A stretch of DNA of 64,000 nucleotides from Cryomorpha sp963836915 (GCA_963836915.1 CAWILH010000002.1:2108001-2172000); one strand, 5' to 3'; positions 46,101 to 54,370 are shown, counted from the stretch's first letter. Notes: generated by a model not told the origin, from the letters alone. Translations and numbers: made by a program.

Positions 46101-46177
46101 CTGCCGATGAAACCCGCTTTATAAACAAGCTGGTGGTAAGGGAATATTTGAATGAATACAACGGAGCAGCCGCATGA
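43109..46177 (+). CDS. hsdR: Type I restriction enzyme, R (nuclease/translocase) subunit
   Basis: 1022 residues. The PD-(D/E)xK nuclease is at D119...E133-V-K135 (FRPDITLL, VFIEVKK). The SF2 translocase has Walker A TQGSGKTA at 313-320 and DEVH at 425-428, then LTGTPLLG. LLTGFDARRLKKLYLGR and LLQTLTRVNR form the late helicase motifs, and a helical C-terminal domain binds the methylase. All key residues are present. The gene overlaps hsdM by ATGA, giving R-M-S order. Confidence 0.95.
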   Translation: MLNEDARVKIPTILHLCKLGYTYLSLKGALWDKETNVFPEIFEQSLKRINLNVEVDDIKRYYGDLSLMLENEDLGREFFGKLKEQTGIKLIDFENFDRNTFHVVTELPCEKDDESFRPDITLLINGMPLVFIEVKKPNNREGILAERNRIYTRFQNKKFRMFINITQLMVFSNNMEYDDGDIEPLQGAYFATPSYKKPGFNYFREEDDAYKSPNLPVIDDALENAILKDNNLSSIKDSAEFATNKKVDTPTNRICTSLFSKERLKFMLQYSIVYVDEVNGLEKHVMRYPQIFATKAIEEKLNEGITKGIIWHTQGSGKTALAFYNIHHLTDYYRRKEVVPKFYFIVDRLDLLTQAAAEFEARGLKVRRVNSRSEFAAEIKSTLAVHNDSGRREITVVNIQKFKDDPDVVRNTDYNLGIQRIYFLDEVHRSYNPKGSFLANLKESDPNAIKIGLTGTPLLGEDFNSKDLFGNYIHRYYYNASIKDGYTLRLIREEIETQYKLTLTKTLEDIKILRGEGSKKELYAHPKFAEALLKYIVEDFENSRLRFDDNTIGALVVCDSSDQAKAMHKIFMEKYALQQEAVPMLMAAEPEERYQLKQKAERKVNTAAVILHDVGTKSDRKEWVDNFKAGKIDLLFVYNMLLTGFDARRLKKLYLGRVVKSHNLLQTLTRVNRTYKDFRYGYVVDFADIQREFDKTNKAYFDELQSELGDDLQHYSDLFLKPEEIEEQIDEVKDALFHFDTINAENFSQQVSEINDRKQMLELVKALNTARSLYNLIRLTGNYELLGKLDFRKLTQLAGVAEARLALINQKAQLESGDTTTNLLNVALENVVFAFTKVREEEMVLADALKDILRKTREMLSNNFDQRSPEFISLKEELERLFKKKNLNEVTKDEMEANIEALKAILAEAKEDDRKNRLLRAKYANDAKYARIHKRLMEKGEPTKKEALLFEALNDLKQAADLQILQNARMLSNEGFVERMLMKEVIEQFENKHHIDLTADETRFINKLVVREYLNEYNGAAA

Positions 46178-47790
46178 ATATAGCATACCAAGAAAAGACG
46201 AAAGAACTTATTGACGGACTGAAAAATGTCTGTGCCAATTACGGATTGGGAAACGATGGAAATGAGTATAAAATCATTGTTCAGATGTTTCAGTACAAGC
46301 TGATGAACGATAAGTTTATTCGCGATATTAAAACCATTGACCCCGCTTTGGGAAGTGCCGAAAACCTATATGAGCAATTGGCCGCCTACCCGGCAGATAA
46401 GTACGAGAAGCTGATGATGCAAATTGGTGCGAATACAGCCGTGCTGCAACCAGAACACCTGCTTACCGCGCTGTACACAAAGCAAGATACGCCAAATTTT
46501 CACACCTTAATGGACGATACTTTGCGCGATATTGCAGCCCAAAATTCTGAAATATTTTCGGTGCAAACCGCTGGTGGATCAAAGATTGCACTTTTTGAAA
46601 GGTTGAGCGATTATATCAACGATGCTACTAAGCGCGCTGATTTTTGCAAGGCACTTATCAACAAACTTATCCCCTTTAGTTTTGAGCATATTTTTGAAGA
46701 GAAGTTCGATTTCTTCGCGACTATTTTTGAGTACTTGATTAAAGACTACAACAAAGATGGCGGTGGAAAATATGCCGAGTATTATACGCCCCACGCTGTT
46801 GCGAAAATTATGGCGCGCTGTCTCGTTACCGATAAATCGGGGAGCAAGACCTGCTACGATCCAAGTGCGGGCTCGGGAACCTTGCTAATGAACTTGGCGC
46901 ATGAAATAGGCGAGGAGCGCTGCAGCATTTTTGCGCAAGACATTAGCCAGAAATCGTCGAGCATGTTGCGGCTTAATCTTATTTTAAATAATCTGGTGCA
47001 TTCCATTCCCAATATCATTGCCGGAAACACCATTTCTGCGCCATACAGCAGCAGCGACTGGCCCGATACCTTTGACTACATAGTTAGCAACCCGCCATTC
47101 AAGCTCGACTTTAGCGACTACCGCGATAGTTTGGATACCAAGCAAAATGGCGAGCGCTTTTTTGCCGGTATTCCCAAAGAGCCAAATAAGGCCAAGGACA
47201 AGATGGCTATTTACCTGCTTTTTATCCAGCACATTATGCATAACCTGGCCGATACGGGCAAAGCAGCAGTAGTAGTGCCAACCGGATTTATTACCGCCCA
47301 AAGCGGTATAGACAAGAAGATACGGCAAAAGTTGGTCGAAGAAAAATGGCTGGCGGGCGTAGTGAGCATGCCGAGCAATATTTTTGCCACCACAGGCACC
47401 AATGTCAGCATTCTCTTTATCGACAAGGCCAATACCGGCGATGTGGTATTGATAGATGCATCAAACCTGGGCACCAAAGTAAAAGACGGAAAGAATCAAA
47501 AGACCTTGCTCAGCGATGTGGAAGAAGATCGGATTATTGAAGTGTTTAACGCAAAGAAAGCTGAAGATGATTTTAGCGTGGTGGTGACGTATGATGATAT
47601 TGCTGCTAAGAATTACAGCTTGAGTGCCGCGCAGTATTTTGAAGTGAAGATTGAGTATGTGGATATTACGGAGGAGGAGTTTGGGGAGAAGCTAAGTGAG
47701 TTTGAAGAGACGCTTGGGGGATATTTTAAGGATTCTCGGAAATTGGAAAATGAGATCCACAATAATTTAGAGAGTTTAAAAAATGAATGA
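46174..47790 (+). CDS. hsdM: Type I restriction enzyme, M (adenine methyltransferase) subunit
   Basis: 538 residues. A helical N-terminal domain is followed by the N6-adenine methyltransferase: SAM motif DPSAGSGT at 229-236 and catalytic NPPF at 306-309. The C-terminal part (YSLSAAQYFEVKIEYVDITE) contacts HsdS. The protein looks intact, so modification depends on whether HsdS works. It overlaps hsdS by eight bases. Confidence 0.95.
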   Translation: MNIAYQEKTKELIDGLKNVCANYGLGNDGNEYKIIVQMFQYKLMNDKFIRDIKTIDPALGSAENLYEQLAAYPADKYEKLMMQIGANTAVLQPEHLLTALYTKQDTPNFHTLMDDTLRDIAAQNSEIFSVQTAGGSKIALFERLSDYINDATKRADFCKALINKLIPFSFEHIFEEKFDFFATIFEYLIKDYNKDGGGKYAEYYTPHAVAKIMARCLVTDKSGSKTCYDPSAGSGTLLMNLAHEIGEERCSIFAQDISQKSSSMLRLNLILNNLVHSIPNIIAGNTISAPYSSSDWPDTFDYIVSNPPFKLDFSDYRDSLDTKQNGERFFAGIPKEPNKAKDKMAIYLLFIQHIMHNLADTGKAAVVVPTGFITAQSGIDKKIRQKLVEEKWLAGVVSMPSNIFATTGTNVSILFIDKANTGDVVLIDASNLGTKVKDGKNQKTLLSDVEEDRIIEVFNAKKAEDDFSVVVTYDDIAAKNYSLSAAQYFEVKIEYVDITEEEFGEKLSEFEETLGGYFKDSRKLENEIHNNLESLKNE

Positions 47791-48448
47791 TTTTCAATTA
47801 GTCACAGTTTCCGATGCAACTGAAAATTTCGACAACATCAGGATTCCGCTGTCAGCGAAACAACGGAAAGAATTAAAGAAAATATATCCGTATTATGGAG
47901 CACAAAGCATAATTGATTATGTAGAAGAATATCTTTTTGATGGAGAGTATGTTTTAGTTGCTGAAGATGGAGAAAATCTAAAATCTCAAAATAGTCCAGT
48001 CTGTAACTTGGTTAACGGAAAATTTTGGGTGAATAACCATGCGCATATTATTCGAGCTAAACCTGGATTTAATACAAAATATCTCTACTACTATTTAAAC
48101 TTAGTTGATTTTAAACCTTTCGTAACGGGATCTGCACAACCTAAACTTACAAAGGATAACTTAAATTCAATTCCTTTAACTATTCATTTTGAAAGTGAGC
48201 AAATAAAAATTGCCAAAGTTCTTTCTGATCTCGACGCTAAAATCGACTTAAACAACCGTATCAATTCGGAATTGGAAGGGATGGCAAAGTTGATTTACGA
48301 TTATTGGTTTGTACAGTTTGATTTTCCGATTTCAGAAGCTCAGGCGGCTGCTATGGGTCGTCCCGAGCTTAAAGGCAAGCCTTATAAATCTTCGGGTGGT
48401 AAGATGGTTTTTAATAAGGAGTTGAATAGGGAAGTTCCTGAGGGGTGA
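47783..48448 (+). CDS. hsdS: Type I specificity subunit, N-terminal half (stops early)
   Basis: 221 residues: one target-recognition domain (SAKQRKELKKIYPYYGAQS; GSAQPKLTKDNLNSIPL) and the first conserved helical spacer (LSDLDAKIDLNNRINSELEG, LIYDYWFVQFDFP). The frame ends REVPEG-TGA at 48446-48448, where full HsdS proteins usually read EGW. Downstream sequence in the same frame continues as the second half, so one G-to-A change (TGG to TGA) explains the split. Single-domain HsdS proteins can dimerise in some systems, so function is possible but unproven. Codon use is clearly more AT-rich than hsdR/hsdM. Confidence 0.85.
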   Translation: MNDFQLVTVSDATENFDNIRIPLSAKQRKELKKIYPYYGAQSIIDYVEEYLFDGEYVLVAEDGENLKSQNSPVCNLVNGKFWVNNHAHIIRAKPGFNTKYLYYYLNLVDFKPFVTGSAQPKLTKDNLNSIPLTIHFESEQIKIAKVLSDLDAKIDLNNRINSELEGMAKLIYDYWFVQFDFPISEAQAAAMGRPELKGKPYKSSGGKMVFNKELNREVPEG

Positions 48449-49093
48449 GATGATGGAACCTTTGACAATCTCGGAGAAATAATTGGCGGCAGTACACCTT
48501 CAACAAGCCGAGATGATTATTTTGATTCAAATGGAATTGCGTGGATTACACCAAAAGACCTTTCAGATAATAAAGGGAACAAGTTTATTACCAAAGGAGA
48601 ATTGAGTGTAAGTGAGTTAGGGCTGAAAAGTGCTTCACTTAGAATAATGCCTAAAGGCACAATCCTGTTAAGTTCTCGTGCACCAATTGGATATTTGGCT
48701 ATCGCGGGGAATGATGTTACAACAAATCAAGGCTTCAAGTCCTTCGTTCCGACTAATGGATTTTCTATATCATATATCTTTTACACAATCCAGAATTCTA
48801 TAAAAACTATTGAGCAGTATGCGTCTGGATCGACATTCAAGGAGATTTCTACAAGTGTTTTGAGATCGATAACAACAGTCCTTCCTAAAAAAGCAGTAGT
48901 AAAAGAATATACAGAAACAGTAAAGTCAATTTTTGAACGACAAGAATTATGTGAAATTGAAAATAGAACGCTGAATGAGCTGCGGGATTGGCTTTTGCCT
49001 ATGCTTATGAATGGGCAGGTGCGGGTAATGGGTGATGAAGGGGAGGTTCGGATGGCGGCTGAGCCGAGTGGTACTTACAACCTTAAACAATGA
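48449..49093 (+). pseudogene. hsdS: Type I specificity subunit, C-terminal half
   Basis: Open in the same frame as the N-terminal half from directly after the TGA: DDGTFDNLGEIIGGSTPSTS, then WITPKDLSDNKGNKFITKGE, a complete second recognition domain. The second helical spacer, NRTLNELRDWLLPMLMNGQV, and a short tail follow. The first ATG is at 48602 and would lose about 50 residues of the recognition domain. With the N-terminal half the total is 436 codons, a normal HsdS. Confidence 0.8.
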
Positions 49094-49108
49094 ACCAAAA
49101 GCAAAAAC

Positions 49109-49696
49109 TTACCCATATTTTAATTTGGATCTTTGTATTTGTTTTTTGGCACCAGTAATATTAATTCGGTAACGAACCATTGCAATGCTCGCGTTGTATT
49201 GATCAGCGATTTCTCCAAGGCTCATTCCTTGCTTCAGCGCCCATACTAATGCTGGTCGCGGTAGTTGTAAACAAGAACCTAACCATTCGGCTTCATTTTC
49301 ATCATTTTTATTGTGATTTCGGAGAAACCCGGAAAGCATAAGAACTATAGGATCGTTAGATGCTTTATGACCGCATAGGACATGAGAAACTTCATGCATC
49401 AAATTACTCTGCTGGCGTTGGGGCGAATGTTTAAGATTATGAATTATTAAATTTTTTCCTTTGCCAAGGTTAATTGTTAATGCAGACCACAATTCGGAAT
49501 CCATACGGTTTATATCGGACGGCAAAAACTCTGGAACTTCTTCTGGAGTAAGTATTTTTATGCCCAAGTGTTTGCATAAATCAAAAGCACAGATTGGTTC
49601 ATATTCTTTAAGACCAAGCTCTTCTCGTAACGAAACAGATTGTTTGTCAGCTTTCGTTTTAAAACCCCTTATGAATTTACTCTTCTTTGTAAGCAT
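49109..49696 (-). CDS. ImmA/IrrE family metallopeptidase
   Basis: 195 residues. The zinc motif HEVSHVLCGHK (HExxH) is near residues 100-110, with a downstream NDENEAEWLGS supplying the third ligand. The C-terminal part (MSLGEIADQYNASIAMVRYR) resembles a helix-turn-helix. ImmA proteases cleave partner XRE repressors. Its start overlaps the XRE gene by 20 bases, so the two form a repressor-protease pair of mobile-element type. Confidence 0.85.
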   Translation of the reverse strand: MLTKKSKFIRGFKTKADKQSVSLREELGLKEYEPICAFDLCKHLGIKILTPEEVPEFLPSDINRMDSELWSALTINLGKGKNLIIHNLKHSPQRQQSNLMHEVSHVLCGHKASNDPIVLMLSGFLRNHNKNDENEAEWLGSCLQLPRPALVWALKQGMSLGEIADQYNASIAMVRYRINITGAKKQIQRSKLKYG

Positions 49697-50012
49697 CGTA
49701 AGCCAAGTTTATCATGCGGATAAGAGCTTCCGCCGTTTCAGGCGGTAAACTTTTATCAGCCCTTAAATGGGCAACGACATTGGTTCGTGCTTTATCTTCC
49801 GATTCAGTTTGAATCGTAAAGTATTCCGGTGAGACCTCGAGCCATTCACATATTTTCATATATGTTTCAATGTCTGGAAGATTTCCTTGTTCTATTCTCG
49901 ATAATGTTGAAGCGCTTATTTGAATTTGTGCAGCTAAAGCTCTAAGTCCAATATTTCCCCTTTTGGACTTTACCATTGTTGAAAATTTTTGGGTATTTAA
50001 GGTAGTTCCCAT
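49677..50012 (-). CDS. XRE-family HTH regulator
   Basis: 111 residues. The helix-turn-helix is GLRALAAQIQISASTLSRIE (about residues 21-40), followed by the typical NLPDIETYMKICEWLEVSPEYF. A C-terminal extension (ETAEALIRMINLAYDAYKEE) may meet the ImmA partner. It is divergent from the CD-NTase remnant across a 172-base gap with repeated AACGTTTC words. Confidence 0.85.
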   Translation of the reverse strand: MGTTLNTQKFSTMVKSKRGNIGLRALAAQIQISASTLSRIEQGNLPDIETYMKICEWLEVSPEYFTIQTESEDKARTNVVAHLRADKSLPPETAEALIRMINLAYDAYKEE

Positions 50013-50037
50013 GCGCGATTGTTAAAAGAATGTTGAA

Positions 50038-50097
50038 AACGTTTCGTCAAACGTACAGAAGTTTCTTTGGTAGTACAAGAATTTTAACGTTTCTTTG
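50038..50097. promoter_or_regulatory. Possible XRE operator repeats
   Basis: Three related words in the divergent gap: AACGTTTCG (50038-50046), AAGTTTCTTTGG (50059-50070) and AACGTTTCTTTG (50086-50097). Spacing and position suit repressor sites controlling both directions. Confidence 0.4.
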
Positions 50098-50184
50098 TCG
50101 AAACAAAAGTATTATTAACGGGACAGATGGAAAAAAGTCATTGACTGTCTGTCTAAATCTAAAGTTTTAAAGAGAAAAGACGAT

Positions 50185-50574
50185 ATGATTACAAATCAAC
50201 AAAGAGAACAATTACATACTATATTAGAAGAGGTTGGTAACACCTTGGATATTTCAGAAACAGAATATGATGCTGCTGTAACAAGCTACGGAGCAGTTGG
50301 GAATTGGTTGGCGAAACCAGACTCTATACTTGCTCCTTTTAAGCCCGAAATTCTGCCACAAGGCTCTTTCATGCTTGGAACAATGATAAAGCCAATCAAT
50401 GAACATGACGACTTGGATATTGATTTGGTATGTCAACTAAGAGGTAAAGAACCAAATTGGACACAAGCTGATTTGAAAGAGAAGGTTGGAGACAGGATAA
50501 AACAAAATGAGAAATACGAGAAAATGTTAGGCAAAGAGGGTCGACGTTGTTGGACACTTGTGTATTCAGAGTAA
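50185..50574 (+). pseudogene. CD-NTase/nucleotidyltransferase N-terminus cut by IS66
   Basis: The first ~128 residues of a nucleotidyltransferase of the CBASS oligonucleotide-cyclase type: PQGSFMLGTMIKPINEHDDL then DIDLVCQL, giving the GS...DxD catalytic pattern. The sequence continues to RRCWTLVYSE and is then stopped by the IS66 terminus (GTAAGCACCC) at 50571. Full members run to about 300 or more residues and have an effector partner. Neither the rest of this gene nor an effector is found on the far side of the IS, so a deletion accompanied or followed the insertion. Confidence 0.72.
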
Positions 50575-50586
50575 GCACCCGACCAA

Positions 50587-52143
50587 CTACACCCCTTGAT
50601 TTTCCAGTTCGCTAAAGCTGGCCAACTTCTCTGGTAGGTCGAGATTTCCTGGGAAGAGTTCAAAAAGTTTGTTTACCGGATGGTCAGCTATTTTACCAAG
50701 CACAGCGGTAAGCCAAGCCATGGGTTCTACGCCTTTCATTTTACAGGTACCGGTAAATGTGTAGAACATAGCTGTGCGCTTCGCGCCCTGGTGAGATCCG
50801 GCAAAGAGGTAGTTCTTTCTTCCCAGCGCATTTGGCCTTATTGAGTTTTCTATAAGATTATTGTCCATGAGCAACAGTCCGTTGTACAGGTAGTGTTGCA
50901 GGTGGCCCCACAGGTTGATGGAATATGAAAAGGCTTTGCCGATAAGGCTTTTTGGAAGAACGGCCTTGTACTCTTTCGCCATCCATTTACCAAGTTCGTT
51001 GATTATCGGCAGTGCTTCTTCAAGGCGAAGTTCTTTACGTGCTTCGGGAGCCATGTCTTTTGCCGCGCGCTCTACAGCGTATAGCTTTTGGATACGCTCC
51101 AGCGCATATTCCGCACGTTCTTTGTCTTGGTTTTTGGCATCGAAAAAATAGCGGCGCGCGTGTGCCCAGCAAGCCAAGTGCGTCACGTCTTTTTTATTGC
51201 CATATTGTGCGTAAGATTGGTAACCGTCGGTCTGGAGGTAGCCTTTAAAATCTGCGAGCATGGCCCGCGGTGCATTTTTATCACGACCGGGCTGGTAATC
51301 AAACACCACCATTTTTTTTGGTGGGGTGTGGTAGACCCAGTAGTATCCGCGGTGGCATTTCCCTTTTTTGGTTTTGTCCATTACACGGGTCGGGGTTTCA
51401 TCTACTTGAATGTAACCGTCGTTTTTCACCACATTTACCATTGCATCGTACAGCGGCTCGAGCAGCGCGCCCAGCCGCGCTACCCAACCATCTATCGTGG
51501 AAGGGGCGATCTGTATGCCGGAGCGCTTAAAAATTTGCTGTTGACGGTAGAGCGGTAGATGGTCAACGTATTTGTTGATCAGAATAGAGCTCAACAATAC
51601 ATTGCCGGCAAGGCACTTATCCATGGGGCGTGATGGAAGGTCGCCGCACACAATGCCTTCACCGTTCGGTAAGGCATATTTGGGCCGCACTATAACCAGT
51701 TTGAAGAATCTAGCTGGTGCTATCTCAAGTATTTCGGTGCGCTCTTCGCCTATTTTTGCGAGATTGGCGGTGTCTTCCAAGGGTTCTATTACGATCTCGT
51801 GTACCGGAAGGTCATCGGGCAGTTGGTTTCTGCCTTTGTGGTTTTTGTTCTTTTCGCGGGTATAGGTTATGGTTTCTTTTACCGGGCTGTCGGTGGTGTT
51901 CTCGTTGGCTGCTTCTAGTTCTTCAAAAGGAAGGTTGAGCTGACCGGCATGTTCATCGCCTTCAAAGCGCTCACTTTTTGAACCGAAAAGCATACGGTTC
52001 AATTGGTTGATTATAAATTTAAGACGGGTTACTTCGGTCTGTGTTTTTTCATGCCGCACATCCCCATCCTTCACCAGTTGGATCAGTTCATTTTTTGACA
52101 GTTTTTCGAGCGGCGGTTGCATACCCAAATATACGCCAAACAC
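50587..52143 (-). CDS. tnpC: IS66 family transposase TnpC
   Basis: 518 residues (ATG 52122, MQPPLEKLSKNEL, is an alternative start). An N-terminal coiled coil and the LNRMLFGSKSERF segment precede a zinc-binding-like helical domain. The DDE catalytic core includes YIQVDETPTRVMDKTKKGK and HLACWAHARRYFFDA, and the C-terminus has the IS66 tail (FAGSHQGAKRTAMFYTF, GVEPMAWLTAVL). It appears intact. Confidence 0.93.
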   Translation of the reverse strand: MFGVYLGMQPPLEKLSKNELIQLVKDGDVRHEKTQTEVTRLKFIINQLNRMLFGSKSERFEGDEHAGQLNLPFEELEAANENTTDSPVKETITYTREKNKNHKGRNQLPDDLPVHEIVIEPLEDTANLAKIGEERTEILEIAPARFFKLVIVRPKYALPNGEGIVCGDLPSRPMDKCLAGNVLLSSILINKYVDHLPLYRQQQIFKRSGIQIAPSTIDGWVARLGALLEPLYDAMVNVVKNDGYIQVDETPTRVMDKTKKGKCHRGYYWVYHTPPKKMVVFDYQPGRDKNAPRAMLADFKGYLQTDGYQSYAQYGNKKDVTHLACWAHARRYFFDAKNQDKERAEYALERIQKLYAVERAAKDMAPEARKELRLEEALPIINELGKWMAKEYKAVLPKSLIGKAFSYSINLWGHLQHYLYNGLLLMDNNLIENSIRPNALGRKNYLFAGSHQGAKRTAMFYTFTGTCKMKGVEPMAWLTAVLGKIADHPVNKLFELFPGNLDLPEKLASFSELENQGV

Positions 52144-52183
52144 CCTGTTCGCACTGATGTTTCAGCTCAATGGTATGAACAAT

Positions 52184-52537
52184 TCAATGGGATAAATACC
52201 GCTTTCTTTTCTTGGTTTTCTCAAAATCGATCCCACGCAAAATCATGTAAAGTTCTTCCTTGGTGAGCTCGCTGTTTGGCGCGTCAAGCCGGGCTGTGGG
52301 ACGTTTGAAAGTCCCTTTTTCCAACCGCTTGCAATAGAGGATCAGGCCATCGGTATCCCAGTAGAGTATTTTGGCTTTATTGCGGTCTCTGCTCACAAAC
52401 ACAAACAGATCACCACAGCGCACATCCATCTGCATGGCATTTAGCACCATGCCATGAAGACCATCAAAACCTTTGCGCATATCGCAAGGCTGGCTGTAAA
52501 GAAAAACCTTTCGGTATCCGTCAAGACCAAGCATCAC
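52184..52537 (-). CDS. tnpB: IS66 accessory protein TnpB (Orf2)
   Basis: 117 residues with the family hallmark VFLYSQPCDMRKGFDGLHG near residue 11 and GDLFVFVSRDRNKAKILYWD. It is needed for IS66 transposition, though its mechanism is poorly known. It overlaps tnpA by four bases. Confidence 0.92.
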   Translation of the reverse strand: MMLGLDGYRKVFLYSQPCDMRKGFDGLHGMVLNAMQMDVRCGDLFVFVSRDRNKAKILYWDTDGLILYCKRLEKGTFKRPTARLDAPNSELTKEELYMILRGIDFEKTKKRKRYLSH

Positions 52538-52821
52538 TGGTAAATGGTTATGCGCACGCCGGATGGAGTGACGATTTCCATACTTATGGATCGCGCATCG
52601 GCTTCACGGGGCTCTTCTGAAAACGCAAAGGATTTAAATACTTCGGGTGAGTGCGTAGCTGGTAAACTCTGTTTTAGACTGCATTGGCTTTTACGGTATT
52701 TACAGATCCAATAATCAAACTTTGCTATGCCAACAGCCTTGCCAGATATAAATTTCTGTCTGGTCAATCCACTTTTGTGCCATGCTTGAACTAGGGCAAA
52801 CATTTTTTCTTGTAACTTCAT
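52534..52821 (-). CDS. tnpA: IS66 accessory protein TnpA
   Basis: 95 residues from ATG 52821 (MKLQEKMFALVQAWHKSGLT); the frame is open to 52839. Short HTH-like protein with FDYWICKYRK. Its first codons lie within the 128-base tandem duplication, so a headless copy of the same N-terminus occurs at about 52949-52890. Confidence 0.85.
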   Translation of the reverse strand: MKLQEKMFALVQAWHKSGLTRQKFISGKAVGIAKFDYWICKYRKSQCSLKQSLPATHSPEVFKSFAFSEEPREADARSISMEIVTPSGVRITIYQ

Positions 52822-53017
52822 CAATATTATTTTTGACAAAGATCAGGCAGGGGTTGAGATTGGGCAATATGGGATGGTCGGGCGCTTACGGTCAATCCAC
52901 TTTTGTGCCAAGCTTGAACTAAAGCAAACATTTTTTCTTGTAACTTCATCAATATTATTTTTGACAAAGATCAGGCAGGGGTTGAGATTGGGCAATATGG
53001 GATGGTCGGGTGCTTAC
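52762..53017. repeat. 128-bp tandem duplication of the IS66 right end
   Basis: 52762-52889 and 52890-53017 are near-identical direct copies, each starting GGTCAATCCACTTTTGTGCC and ending in the IS terminus GCTTAC. A few substitutions (for example GGGCAAAC versus AAGCAAAC, GGCGC versus GGTGC) show the copies have diverged. Confidence 0.9.
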
Positions 53018-53083
53018 GGAGAAAGTCTTAGAAAAAAACTGTAACATTGTCAGGAAATTATCTTTTTGACCAATATCTTTGAG

Positions 53084-53168
53084 GGGGTCAGTATGACCGG
53101 AATGGGGGGTCAGCATCACCGGAATATCCAACGTTCCGTCTACCTTCGCCATTTTAAGTTTGCCATAC
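53084..53168. mobile_element. Footprint of a second IS21-type element end
   Basis: Two 20-base terminal-type repeats, GGGGTCAGTATGACCGGAAT (about 53084) and GGGGTCAGCATCACCGGAAT (about 53106), sit next to a minus-strand IstB-like scrap, GKLKMAKVDGT (about 53168-53136). The repeat words differ from those of the IS21 element at 54.3-57.5 kb, so this is a separate relic. Confidence 0.55.
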
Positions 53169-53220
53169 CAATGATGTAAATATTCAGTGGAATTGAAAAA
53201 TAAATGAGACTTTAAAATGA

Positions 53221-54205
53221 TTAATAATACTCGATTCTTCTTTCGTGAATAGTAATTCTATCCCTATAATCACCTGTACTCATTCCAAAGTTGGTGATTT
53301 CGGTAACCTTTTTAGTCCAATTTTCAGTTGTATCGAATTCATATGATGAAATCATAAGAATATCGTTTTCAGCTCCATTCATCACCTTCTCCGAAGTACC
53401 ATCCTCATTGTAAACTATTCTCGAATCAATCCTGTTATTTTTTTTAGAAATACGTTTATTTAATTTACCTGATGGAAAATGCTCATAGTTCACCTTATAA
53501 ACACCTCCAAGGTATCGAAGGGCTATTGAATTGTTTCCAAGATCATCAGGAGGATGAATAGATTCTGACCATATTAGACGATCCCCATCATATTTTTCGA
53601 GTTTCGTGTATTCTAACTTTCCATTGTTGTATGAATTCGTCTCAATTTCCGATCCCTTCTGATTGTATTCATAGATTATGAGTTCATCTCTCTTAGAAGC
53701 CATACTGTTTTCGAAATATCTAATTCTCTTTTCTATCAGTTTTCTATTGTCTTTATACCTTAAGATAGATTCATGTAATTTCTGTCCATCACTGTAGAAA
53801 CAATCTTTAACCTTCAAAAAGTCTTTGAACCATCTCACTACAACATCTTGATCTCCAAAATTTGGGATTCTTTTGTCCAAATCAATCGAATCATTCTTAT
53901 AAAAGTTATAGAAGTATATTTTGGAAGTATCTTTTGAGAACAAATAGACCATAAGATATTCTAGATTTACTAAAACCGTTTCTATCAAATTCTTTCTTCT
54001 CAAAATACTTGAATTCGTCCTCTACCAAATCACCATCCACATATTTTCCGACAAATCTTTTAGTTACTATTGTTTTCACCTTTCCCCTTAAAGTTTCGAC
54101 ACCCTGATTCAAATCATTGTATTCAAGTGGAGAGCCATCAGTTGGATTCTTTTCTAAACAGCCAGCTAAAACTGTAAATAAAATAAAGAAGAATGTTGAT
54201 TTCAT
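53221..54205 (-). pseudogene. Hypothetical lipoprotein, frameshifted
   Basis: The N-terminus from ATG 54205 reads MKSTFFFILFTVLAGCLEKN, a signal peptide with lipobox LAGC. This frame runs to about 53,945; the rest (YLFSKDTSKIYFYNFYKNDS onward to ERRIEYY) is in another frame, giving a repaired protein of about 327 residues. The C-terminal part has repeating GKLEYTKLEKYDGDRLIWSE-like strands seen in secreted or immunity-type proteins. Function unknown. The DNA is AT-rich, unlike the core. Confidence 0.6.
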
Positions 54206-54300
54206 GTTATTCAATTTCACAGATGTATTAATTTTTCGTATTCAGATTACCTGTAAAAAAATTAAATTAGATGAATTAATTTATCCCGTCACGATCGATT

Positions 54301-54348
54301 TGGCTATTTCGGTCGGACGATGCCACTCATTTCGGAGTAATGGTGCCA
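54301..54348. repeat. Left terminal repeats of the IS21 element
   Basis: On the minus strand TGGCACCATTACTCCGAAAT and TGGCATCGTCCGACCGAAAT, the same motif as at the right end in inverted orientation. These are the expected multiple transposase-binding sites. Confidence 0.65.
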
Positions 54349-54370
54349 ATTTAGAAGACCTGCAATTGTA

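Larger units (their letters stand above)
50571..53017 (-). mobile_element. IS66-family insertion sequence
   Basis: The termini read GTAAGCACCCGACCA at 50571 and, on the opposite strand, GTAAGCGCCCGACCATCCC ending at 52889. A second copy of that end stops at 53017 because the last 128 bases are tandemly duplicated. Contains tnpA, tnpB and tnpC, all on the minus strand and open. The 8 bases beyond each end do not match, so the original target duplication is gone. Confidence 0.88.

Noticed and set aside
45535..46191. 218-codon minus-strand frame rich in Ser and Phe
   Set aside because: Antisense shadow of the hsdR 3' end; composition is that of reverse-translated Lys/Glu-rich coding sequence.
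52955..53152. 65-codon minus-strand frame MAKVDGTLDIPVML...
   Set aside because: Made of an IstB scrap, IS21 terminal repeats and flanking DNA read together, not a gene.
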